Shown piece by piece: positions 12,182 through 24,300 of a stretch of DNA of 64,000 nt. The stretch spans positions 168,453,509 to 168,517,508 of the forward strand of contig OX235262.1 of the NCBI GenBank assembly GCA_944472135.2, read 5' to 3'. Under the pieces are notes generated by a model. The model ran no database searches and was not told the origin of the DNA. It saw nothing but the letters and a program-made list of their open reading frames with translations. Position numbers and translations under genes: made by a program. The DNA comes from Trichobilharzia regenti (taxonomy: Eukaryota; Platyhelminthes; Trematoda; Strigeidida; Schistosomatidae). Numbering within the stretch: the first letter of the stretch is position 1; each line of letters starts with the position of its first letter.

Positions 12182-12395
12182 ATGTTTCGACCTTTATCAG
12201 CGGCTGTTTCGAAAAGTCGCCCATTTGCCGTGTTAATTGCTAATTCATCAAGAAAAGTACTGCGGAAACAACAGCAGAGAGATTCTAATGTTGTTGATTT
12301 GCATTCACAAGAAGCGTTGACTCAGAAGCAGGTGTATGTATTTGGTTTCTCGGCTACTGGAGCCCTCGGCAAAGGGGAATATCTTGGTCTAAATG
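12182..12395 (+). CDS. RCC1L: RCC1L exon 1
   Basis: Starts at ATG 12182; encodes the basic N-terminus and the first blade ([13 protein letters not shown] at residues ~51-63). It ends in phase 1 at the donor GTTTGT at 12396. Confidence 0.88.
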
Positions 12396-15300
12396 GTTTG
12401 TGCTCTCTTAAACATTTTTCTCGAAGTTGGACATAGGGAAATCTGGCACCCACCACACTGTGGGTGTTTCACATCCTGTTCCTCTGACTCACTTGTCAGG
12501 CAAACGGATTAAACCGATCAAATCTGCATGTGGATACGGTTTTACAACATATATATGCGAAAGTAGTAATTCGGATTTTGGCGTATATGGATGTGGAATC
12601 AATAGTGATGGTCAGTTAGGACCACAGGTAAGTTATACTTTTGTGGTGGGTGTCCGCAACTGAATTCGACTAAAATAAGTCGTATACATGTCCCATACTG
12701 TAAGATGGTTCGTTGACAATGCAAACTATGAACCAACGGTCTCTAAGCTCTCAGCTCTTAAAGTTTGTTTAAGGTCTCACATATTCGCACCTGTGAGTTT
12801 GCAGATGGAAATTAAGCAATACGTGTGGTGCTTCTTTGGTTAGTGAAATGCATATAAGGGTGAAGTAAAAATATGTTAGTTTGAATTACTAGCTGTAGGG
12901 AGCTGTGGTGTTTCCATTTGTTACAAGTGTCTAGGTAGAGAAACAGCTAATGTTTGGAAACTGACTAATCGTATGGATGAAGCCTTTTAGATATTATGTT
13001 TCACGTGATATGTTTTTCCCTTTCTTTCTTTCTTTCACTGTTCCGATTTTGGTATACAGAAAGTTTAAAACTTAAACAGCAGCTCAAAGAATTAAATTTT
13101 AATTGTTAGCGCGAATATTATGTCACTACTTTTACATATCACATCGCGCTCCTTGAATACGACGTGCTTTTTCCTCTCCAACCGGAAAATACCAATTCTG
13201 TGAATTATCCGTTTGGGAAACCTGATCTTCCTAGCCGGTGAATTTAATTCAACCATTACTTACATAGTAAATCTCTGTGTGGTAAGTCCAGCTGTCTCGA
13301 ACTACTGCCAAAGCTTCAGGTGCTACTTTTGTAGCAGCATCTTCCTCACTCGTTCAGAGAAACAAGACTTGTTGGTCTACCACGTGATTGCCGTGAAGCC
13401 GATCATTCAGAAAGTACTAGGTAAAGTCGAAAACCTTTTCTTTTCCTTGCCTTACACTTTTTCAGTCTTATTCTTGCTCTTTTGGTTAGAAACTGTTGCT
13501 CTCTTAGACGTACATAGCATAATTTATAGTGATTGTTAATATGGTTGTTGAAAGCAGCCTTAAAAAAGCCACTAGAATACCGTACTCTGTAGTCACAAGG
13601 GCTTCAGCCAGGGAAGGAAAAAATCCAGGGATTTCAACCCCTTCCCGCATACCGATCCTAAAGACTCGTGTAGCTTTAGTCTGCCCTGATACAACGCCTG
13701 CATTGCCACAGTCTAGTACTGAAACGGCACAGGCAATACCAGAAGGACAGAATTCTACACCTGCATCAACTGTAGGCCAGTGTGTGAAACACATCAAGCC
13801 TAAAAGGAAACGTTCAAGACGTCATAAGACCTCGAAGGCGTCATCAAGGAAAGGGGATGAATGCCAGGCGTGCAACATCACAGTTTCTAAAACTGATTCA
13901 GCGTTTGAATGTAATTTTTGCAAACGATGGGTGCACTGCCGTTGTGACAAAGAAGTACCGAAAGCATACTATGAGTTTATGAGAAATAACCCATGCCCAT
14001 GGTTTTGGTACGTGTGTCCACTTTGTCGCCCTGGCATAGTCCCACAAAGCGTGTCTGCGGATAGCAGAAATAACATGCTCTTGTGCCCCAACACAGTATC
14101 ATGCAGCTCCCCCCTGCTAAACTCGCACTGCCGAAACTGGTCAAAGACTTAAAGAAGGACACACCAGCCCTACTGACTGGAAATGCCAATTCTCACAAGG
14201 TGAAGATTAGCAAGGTTCCATCCACATCAGGGGAGGGCAAAATTACAAAGGCACCACTTGCATCCACTAGCAAGCCTGGCAACACAAAAAAGGCTGTCCA
14301 GGTACCGACGAAGCCTAATGTTGCTAATGATGCAAAGGACTGCAAGAAGCCGAAGGCAAAACCTAAGTCTGAGGGTAGTCGGTCTAACTCTCTCATCCTC
14401 TTTAACGTACCTGTGAGCACGGATAGCTTGCTCGAACAACGGGCCCTGTTTGATCAGGAACAGTGGTCCAACCTGTGCGGCAAACTAGGTCTGAACATTA
14501 GTTCAGCAAAACTGTGCAGACTGTACAGGGGTGTCCACACGCCTCAGGGTAAGCCACCCCCATTACGGGTTACACTGGACTCTGCCGAAGAGGCCGAAAA
14601 AGTACTGTTAATGGCTCAGGTACTAGCCCTGGACAGAAGTTCTAACATAAGAGCGCGGCAAGATAGACCATGGGCCGTCAGAAATATGGCGAGGGAGTCA
14701 CCGGAACTGATGCCTTCCACCTCTATGGTGGTACACGGTGTTCCGGAGCTGGAAACCGGCACTGCTTGTGAAAAACACATGCACGACGTACAACAATGGA
14801 GATGGCTGTCATCTCAGATGGCCCCTGGCGCTTCTGGAGCCATCTCCATTTTCCGACTACCTCGTCCCGCTCATCTAACATTGATTAACTCTCCAAAGCT
14901 GCTGTGTGTCACATTCAACTCCCCGGAGCAGTTGTCCATATCACTTCAACGGTGGTATGAGACCAAGGGAAAAATTGGAGGACACATCCGATGCTGTGAA
15001 AGCAGACCCAGAAATATAAGGAGGCAGCAAACTGAGGCTTTAATACGACCCCAAGCTTCGGTGACACTAGAGCGATGCAGCTCTGAGAATAATAGTCTGT
15101 GTCTCCCAAGTGTCCTGCCTAAATCCATTGAAAAAAACTACAACGGGCCGGTTCTATCGGAATCGGCCAACTAGTTCCAACATCAAGTCCCCCACCAGCA
15201 GACGGTTTCACGTCAACTACCCCACAACACTCTGAGGTTGTTAGACTCACTGTCAGTTGCCTATATAGCAATGTGAGGGGGCTGAGAGGGAAAGTAGGTG

Positions 15301-18300
15301 AACTTCGAAATCTCCAAGCACACCTTCAACTGAAAATAATCATTTTTACTGAAACGTGGCTAAACCCCACTATCGCCGACAATGAAATCAGTATAGGTGA
15401 TATGGTACTGGTCAGGAGAGACAGGGATAATAAGGAAGGAGGGGGAGTTGCTATATACTTTGATAGGCAACTTAAATGTGTGCGCGCAACGGACCCACCA
15501 CTTATCGAACTCCCAGACTCCATATGGTGTCATTTCACCGTAGGCCACACCAAGCACTTACTGGGTGGCATCTACCGATCTCCCACCTGTGGGGCAGAGC
15601 ACAATCAGCTACTGCTCAGCACTATCACAGGAATACGAGATTTGGGCTACGACCAAATCACCATAGCTGGAGATTTCAATGCTCCATCACTGAACCTTGG
15701 CTCCGGGTGTGCTAAGGGAAAATTTGGCCGAAACCTACTGCAAACTATTCGAAACACGGGACTGACTGAGAATGTTGGAGACGACACTAGGTGGGGCCCT
15801 AGTGGAAAGTCATCAAAACTAGATTATATTCTAACTAGTGACCAGCTACTCGTCGAAAAGGTCCAGATCATGACTCCTCTGGGAAGCAGTGACCATGCAG
15901 TCATAGGTTTCGATCTTGTCCTCCGTGAGCGTTTGCAATGGGATGTTACGCGACCATGTCTGTGCTACAGCAAGGCTGACTATGCTGAAATGCGGAGGCT
16001 CTTGTCCGACGCAGACTGGCCCTTAGCATGGGACGACCTATCTGTGGATGAACACTGGGAAGTGGTAAAAAAGATTATCCATGCAGCAATCTCGGATACC
16101 GTCCCTTTAGTCACAACACAGCCTAAGAGAAAGACGTCATGGTTGAAGAGAGGCACGCAACGTATTCTGCAAGCAAAGCGGAGGGCTTGGTTTACGTGGC
16201 GTGTATCTAAGAGTCAGACCGACCATGATGCATACCTCGAACTCAGGAACCGGTGTAATGCAAGAGTTAGGAGGGACAGAAGGTCATTCCAGGCTAACCT
16301 TGCTAAAAAACTCCTATCAAACCCTAAAAACTTGTACCGATTCATGTCGGAAAGAAAACCGACAAACCAAGGGGCATGCGCCTTAGTAGGCCCAAACGGT
16401 CAATATCTCACTAGTCTGGAGATGGCTGAAACATTCAGTTCAGCCTTCGCTAAACAGCTAAACAGCAATGTGGATATTACAGTTACGGACCAAAATGGTG
16501 GCACCACTATTTCAGAGGAGGAAGACCTAGCGACTACTCCCCAAATAAACCCCGCAATAGTACTAAGGAAGCTACAGCGACTCATACCTGGGAAGTCCCC
16601 AGGTTGTGATGACATCAGGCCATCTGTTCTGAAACAGTGCGCCGAGGCTCTCTGTAGACCCCTGTGCGACTTGTTCCAACACTCAATGGATTCGGGGACC
16701 CTGCCAAGGGAGTGGAAAAGAGCCATCCTTTCTCCAATCTTCAAGGGTGGGGACAGGCAAAACGCTGCTAGCTATAGACCAGTAGCTCTACTCCCAGTGG
16801 TATCAAAAGTACTGGAAAGTATTATTGACGACCACATCAGGGAATATTTCGATAGGACTAATATACTGCATGAAGCCCAACATGGTTTCAGAAAAGGCAG
16901 ATCCTGCGTCACTAACCTACTGTCAGCTTGGGACGACTGGACATCATGCTGGGACTTGAACGTACCAGTCCATGTGGTCTTCCTAGACTTTGAGAAGGCA
17001 TTTGACACTGTTCACCATGACCTTCTCCTACATAAAATAAGACAGGCAGGCATAGGTGAGCCACTTCTGTCATGGTTGAAGGACTACCTAGCCGACAGGC
17101 AATTTTGCACTAAGGTTAACCGAGTCCGATCATCTTGGCACAGATCGTCATCAGGAGTGTCGCAGGGTTCTATCCTAGGACCACTGATGTTTTTGATTTT
17201 CATCAATGATCTACCACGCCGTCTGAGCTGCCCGACTCTCCTGTACGCTGACGACGTAAAAATATGGAGGGCGATAAAGTGTCCGGAGGACTCAGATAGG
17301 CTACAGGAAGACCTAAACCTTCTGGAAGACTGGGCGGTGGCCAGTGGCATGACTTTCAACTTGAAAAAGTGCAAAGTAGTGAAGTTGCGCACCTGTAGAC
17401 TGCAGAATGCAAGTTACACCCTGTGCAATGAAAGCTTGTCCTGCACAACGTCGGAACGCGACTTAGGTCTAGTTCTAACGGAAAAAATGGACACAAGCGT
17501 AAATTACACAGGGGATGTAGCGAGGGCATATGCGGTCATACACTTTACGCATAGACAGTTAGGTGCACTCACTCCTGAGCTCTTTCTAATGTTGTACAAA
17601 ACATACGTCAGGCCACACCTTGAGGTGCATAATATTATTGCACCCCCAATGCTGAGAAGAGATGCCAACCTCTTGGAAAGAGTCCAACGACGGGCAACAA
17701 AAGGAGTGGTTGGTCTCCGAAACAAACCATATGATGAAAGGCTGAAGAAATTAGGCCTGTTCACACTTAGTTACCGTCGGCTTAGGGGGGATTTGATTAC
17801 TGCCTACAAAATAACAAATGACCAGAATCACCCAAACAAAGGTGTTCTGCCATTGAGTAGGTATAGGCTTCCACGTGGAAATCCCAGAAGGATAGCTCAC
17901 CAGAGGGCAAGGACCCGGGTGCGCTCCCACTTCTTTTCACTGCGGGTTTGTCGTCCCTGGAATTCCTTACCGGCAGATGTAGCTATGGCACCGTCTTTGG
18001 ACGCCTTTAAGCGAAGGCTGGACAACCATGCAGCGATACAAGGACTGCATCCAAATGGCCTATCTCCTTAAAATCGCATTTACCAATCAGGGTAGATAAT
18101 TAAACTCGTCATTTTACTTCTTTACATTCTCTCCCGTCTTACTCTCCTGACAACTTATTAATATTATAATTATTATTATTATTATTACTATTACCGATAT
18201 ATATATTATTCTTCAAACTTCATGAGCTGACTGTTGTTACGTTTCCTATTTTCGTTTCTGTCTCTTAGTCTGAATAGCTTCACTAATTATATCTATTATT

Positions 18301-21300
18301 ATTATTACTATTATTATTATTACTATCTCTTTTCTCTTGTCGACAATACCGAAGGACTAACTGGCGAAAGGATCAACTCCAATCACAGTAGTAACAGTCT
18401 TAACATACCTCATACTACAAACCACATATAATTAATCCCAGCACTACTCCCTTTGGAGTCAACCAAAGCTACGACAGTCGAGTGGCGGGACAAGCTACGC
18501 AGAAGTTTACCGAAGATCAAGAACCTATACCTCACAATCAAGAAGCGAGCACAAAGAAATCAAATTGGTTTATACTAGCTCGTAAAAACGATATTGGATA
18601 TTGGAATTAATTTTCGATACCGAGTGGTAAAAGCTAATTCGGCTTCTTAATGATTGGGAACAAGCATTAGAGTGACATAATTCAACTTCTTGTTTGCATT
18701 GCACATTTAATTTATAGGTTTCAGTAAACAGATAGATGGTTTAGTTATTATCCAACGTTCAGTAAGCAAATGTATATAGGCAAGTATTATTTCAGGGTAT
18801 TTATCATCAGTATGCAACGAGTTTAAGAGGGCAGATCAACTGCTTGATTTAGTCTATAGAGACTGAGTATTGACGTCCATGGGTAGTATGTGTACTAACT
18901 CAAGATCTTATGCCCACAATTTCTATAATATTGGTTCTGTGTAGACCAAAGACAAAGCAAAACAACAAATTGATCCTAGACGTAATTCTTGTGAATTGTG
19001 TAGTGTATTTGCGCAGCACATTTCGCACGGTGTGATCCCCAGAACCCATTAATGGTGTGAAGAGGCGACCTAACTTCTCTATTGCGATACATATTTTAGG
19101 GGCAGAACACAATATTTATGTTCACGAGTCTTTTAAACCTACTTGTAAGATGTGTTTGTTGAAGCCCTAGCAATGATGAAGTTTAAACCACTTTTATGCG
19201 TTCAAAAACAATTCATCACACCATGCCTTCCTTGGTAAACTATGTATTGATACCAGGGTTCGGTTTAGTGGTCTTCATTGTTGTTTTGACCTTCAGTATG
19301 TCCCTTTCACTTGACCTAAGTCTATTTCCCCACCTAACTATTAATTTCGTAAATATTCCTACGACAAGTCGTGCGATCAGATTGTTTGAAATGTTTTGCA
19401 CAGGTACATTACATGATTCAGACAAATTACGTCTTATTGCTTTGACCAAATTGATCATCTGAAATACGAAGTATACTTCGGGACCGAAATCGTAGTACGA
19501 GGACGATTGCTAGGGATCGTGCACGAACAACCAAACGTAACGCCACAGCGTACCAAATAGCATGGACGCGTGACCCCGGGCCTTCATCTAAACAAGTTGA
19601 CTAAAATAGTGAGGGTCAGCATCCGATGTCCATTGATGAATGCTGTGGCCAGTAATTCTGGGGAATTATGTACCCCTACAAGTCTCCATTGTATGACTTC
19701 AAAATTTTACTAGAATTCCGGATGAGTTTGACTATTTGGCTACCTCTGGCTTAATGTTTGCTCTGCTCGACGTTACAATTAAAATGAATTTGAGTGAGGA
19801 GGCATATCACAATGAATTTGTAGAAATCTTCGAACTGGAGCGACTGGACCACATTTCATACATACTTTCTCACTGCTTATGCATATATATGATGTTATAC
19901 AAGAAATAGATGCAAAAGTCACTAAGGATAGCTGGACAAAAACCTGACAACAATTCACACAGTTTCGATGTTATTTGAATAACACAGTGAGCTGTGATTT
20001 CTTGTTTAGGGTCCACAAATGTTTAGAAACGGATAATTGGAAACTTTCCATGTACTCTAGAGTCGATCTCAGTGAAGATTGAGCTGCTGTTATGAACTGT
20101 AGTGTTGTAAAGTTGTGGCCTTGTGGTCAATTATTTAACAGAGGGTTCAAGTCACATCCCGATTATTTTGGACTGGATAAGTGGGTAATGGTATACACAC
20201 CTAGAGATCAGAGGTAACTCCTAGTTCAGAATACGAGAAGAAACATTTACTAGTGTAATTAGGTTTTATTTTTCTGAATTGTTCCATAATTTGTGAGTTC
20301 CTATTTGTTCTTTTTCTTTCTTTCGACATATCTGGTTTTATGGCTTTAAAATGTGATACACCACCTGTTTTGCCTTTTGCTCATGTTGAGTTCCACTTAA
20401 CGTTAAGAAGTGAGATGTGATATGGACAGCTATGCGATGATGCTCATTTTGGTGTTGATATTGATTCTTCGGGTACCTGAAGCAGAAAGAGGGTTATTGT
20501 TGCGTGACAGGCAATGTTGGCTGACATAGGGTCAGGCTGGAAAAGAGCTAGCGGCGGTCAAACCAAAACATGGCACCAATGAGTGAAATCCACAACACTT
20601 AGCTTAAGCTATCCATGTTGGAAGGTGTAGACTTCCTGGTTGGGGTCCTTGGGATTGTAAGAACCAATGGCTGCTGGTGACAATTGGTGATATGGCTCAA
20701 ACTCATCGTTCTCAATGGGCGGCGAAGATGCATCCACTCCCTGTAAAACTATATTGTTCTTCGTTATTACTATTCCTTTTGTTTCACACCTCTGTTTACT
20801 GTTTCTGTTATTCATTTCTTCTACTTTCATCTCTTGCTTTGTGTGCTACAAGGAGGGAGTGTGGCGACTTGAACTGCTGCACATCGGTGCAGTTCTATGT
20901 TGAAAACAGGCAGATGGTGCTGACGTCTTTTCGTTTGCCTGAAAAAGAATACATTTATGGAGGCTTTCGTATTGGTATATACACACCAACCTTGATTACA
21001 GATTTAATTACTTATTGAGCTAGAAAATGCGTTATACTTTGTATTTATTCAACGTAGGAGGGTTGCTATGTGGTGATAAAGCACCAGTAACAAATAATCG
21101 CACTAATTGTGTCAATCATTATTTAGCAATTCAATAAGTGACTTTCATTAAACTCAAAGTAAAGTGATCACTTACAAGTCCCATGAAGTATTTAAACGTA
21201 TCACTGTACAGTTTGTGCTTTATAAGTGATTCAAATCAAACTTTAAGAAAACCAGATTAGCATGCTTACCTATGAAACCTTTATAACACATGTATGCAGT

Positions 21301-24300
21301 ATCTGATATATTCTAGAGCATCACTTTACACTCGTTAAGTGATAAACACTTGTTAATCCTACCTGAACCTTCGAGTGTTCTGGAATACTTAACACTCAGC
21401 ATTGTTCTGTACTCGCGATAGTACGGAAGCTTGTAAATTATAGTTAAAGTGGACCACCTCTGCAATTAAGTCCACAATAAAACCCAGTAAAAATAATGAA
21501 TGGGCATCCGCAGTGGGGGTAAAATTACATATCATCAGTTTGAATAGCAACTCTCTGTAAGATCGTAAGTGCCTGTATGATTTTGAGTACAAAGCCTTGA
21601 TTTGTATAAAACGCTTTCCTAATATTCTCGTAACAACTAAACAATGCTTCAACATATTTTGACCAAAGGAATGAACGAAAGGCATTTAGTAAAAATGCAC
21701 TGCCAGAGTTTGTGTAATTATCGTGACAGGTGTTAGGCAGTAAAAGCCTTACCTTAGTGTCACAGTCAATCACTCACGTTATACAAGCAATGAAAATTCG
21801 TCATCATTAAGATGTTTACAGGGCGTTACTTAGCACCATGTCCACTTTATAATAAAAAAACTACATCTTTCATTACTATCAGCTCTGTAAAACACGAATG
21901 GTGTAGCTGATGGCGTTGTAGCTTATTATTGGTCTGTGAACTTTACTTTCAACAAATTGGGTCACGAGTTCAAATCAAGTTTGATCTATCGCTGCTTGGG
22001 TAGCCAGCTAACGCCATGAGCCTTCGCACCGGAGGTTTGGCTCTTTGGCACTTGCACTAACATGTATGTGGTTATTGAGCGGAATACTACTACTGCTATT
22101 AAAATGACATAAGATCTCTTCTGAATTATCAGTATCTTTGGATATACTAAAGGTGTCATCTGCATACCTCTTGTAAAAATTAGAGTGGCTAAATCATTGT
22201 CCTCAGGTGCTTGCTGTGAATTTTCGATGTGATGAAACATGCAAGGGTTTAGAGTTAAACCTGTAGCTATTTCAACCTTTGGATTGTACATTTAATTGCT
22301 GAAGGAAAAGTCGACGTTTAAGATGCGTCTTAGTAAGAGCTTTTTAAATAGCGATTAGGTACGACAATGTCTTATTCATTAGAACAGGTACATTCACATG
22401 TATATATGGGAAAGGGGTAATCTTCTAATTGTGATTGGCGAAATATTATAAAGGATCACAAAGTGAATCAAAAGAAGATTGTCTTTTAATTGGCTTCAAA
22501 AGTTTGTTTAACCACTGATTGTTTCGACGGTAGAAGATTCTGACATTTCAAGAATAGGTCCTAGTGGTGAGTCGTCATTGTGTAGATTCAGTAGTCGCTA
22601 AATGATGAAAGTTCATGAACTACCGATACCACTTGTATTTTATGCTTAACGGAATGCTCGATCCGTTCTGTGCACATCTTTTAAAATCAGAAATCTTTTA
22701 TATACAATATTGTAAAATATTCGATGGGACTGTACATTTATTTTAGGGGCGTATTATTCAAGCTTATTTTTTTACCGATAGTGATTTTAACGTACACATT
22801 CATTTTCCGCCAATAAGCTGTCAACTCACTGCTTCCTTTTAATGTTTTAAATGTTGTTTACACTTGTTTTATTTCAGTCTTCGGGAATTCAAGGCAAACT
22901 TGCTTCAGGCGATTCAGTAAATGTTGTTCCTGAACCCGTGAGAGTTGACATACATCTTACTCAGGCAGAAAAGCAAATATATCGGCCTTCTCATGTGGCG
23001 TGCGGCCGGGCTCATACTATTATTTCATATGAAAATTTAAAAGAATCATCTGAAAATACGCCTCCACTTGTTTTCAGTTTGGGTAATAATGTTTTTGGAC
23101 AGTGTGGCCGAGAAATAATCGCTGGTGAAAAGTATGGTCAGGATATTGGAGTAATCACAAGAATTAGTATACCTCCACAGATCAAGTCTATTAAACAAGT
23201 GCGTTGATTGGTTTTATTCTTAACATGTTTTTCACTATTTATCCCAAACTGCAAAACAGTGTGCATAGTCCGACCTGTTAAGCGAAAGTTTGTTTTGACA
23301 CTGAATCTTGTTGTGTGGAAGTCTTTCTTCTACTGAGGTTTTTAAATTTCCCTCTGCCAAATCAAACTGATAGACGCCCATTGGTATATATGGATAGGCT
23401 CTTAGTGCAGACTTATCGACGATGATGCCTTTTGATTTCGTCTTTTGATGTTATTCGATAAATAATGGTGAAAGGTGGATCTCAGGATGCATTTCGTACC
23501 ACTCAGAAGACGTGAGATAAATGTAGCTGCACTAATTGGATTATTCTATTCCTAACGGGACTCTAACGCGATTCCAGTTTCGTTGACTTGGAATATGCAG
23601 ACGATATAGTCCTTCTAGGCGAGGACGCTGACAATATAGAGCAGAGTCTTCTGAACACCTTGAGCTGCAATCTACGAATGTTTGGCGTGCGATTCGCTCC
23701 GGCCAAATGCCAGATGATGTTACAGGACTGGACTACACTGACTCCTAGTTTAGAAATAGGAAGTGAAGTAGTAGAGCACGTCGACCACTTCACTTATTTG
23801 GGAAGTACCATCAGCCAGCGCTTAAGTGTTGACCTCTGACGAAATCTCAGCACGGATACAGAGGGCTAGTTTCGCATATGCCAGTTTACGCCTTCTCTCG
23901 AGTAGACGTGATATCCAGTTATAGACCAAAGGGCGTGTGTACTGCTCATCAGTTCTCTCTGTCCTACTTTATGGCTGTGAGTGAGACCTGGCCATTGAGA
24001 GTGGAAGACATGAAAAGATTAGCTGTCTTTGATCATAGGTGCCAGCGTTCTATCTCCCGTGTGAAGTGGTATAATAAGGTGAGCAATATTCAGGTTAGGC
24101 ATCGGTCGAGATTGTAAAGTTACGTCGACTGAGATGGTTAGACATGTGTTACGTATGCCTAGTTATCGCCTTCCTCGACTGTGGGCAATGTTAGCTGATA
24201 TAGGGTCAGGCTGGAAAAGAGTTAGTGGCGGTCAAACCAAAACATGACTGCACCAGTCAATCAAATCCACAACAGTTAGTTTAAGTCAGCCACGTAGGAA

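Larger units (their letters stand above)
13500..18200 (+). mobile_element. near-complete CR1/Jockey-superfamily LINE
   Basis: The element lies in sense orientation in RCC1L intron 2. It has a 5' untranslated part, ORF1 with a PHD-type zinc finger, ORF2 with endonuclease and reverse transcriptase, and a short 3' untranslated part ending in ATT repeats (18155-18190). ORF2 is free of stops and frameshifts over more than 900 codons and keeps all catalytic motifs, so the insertion looks recent. It is more GC-rich than the host exons nearby. The exact 5' end and target-site duplication were not identified. It is likely one of the schistosome Perere/SR1-type families, which I cannot name precisely. 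Confidence 0.9.

Noticed and set aside
13504..13797. 97-residue minus-strand frame
   Set aside because: It is a shadow of LINE ORF1 on the other strand.
14101..14120. Programmed slippage at the C6 run in ORF1
   Set aside because: The run does not give an X XXY YYZ heptamer with re-pairing in both sites; a one-base deletion explains the frame change more simply.
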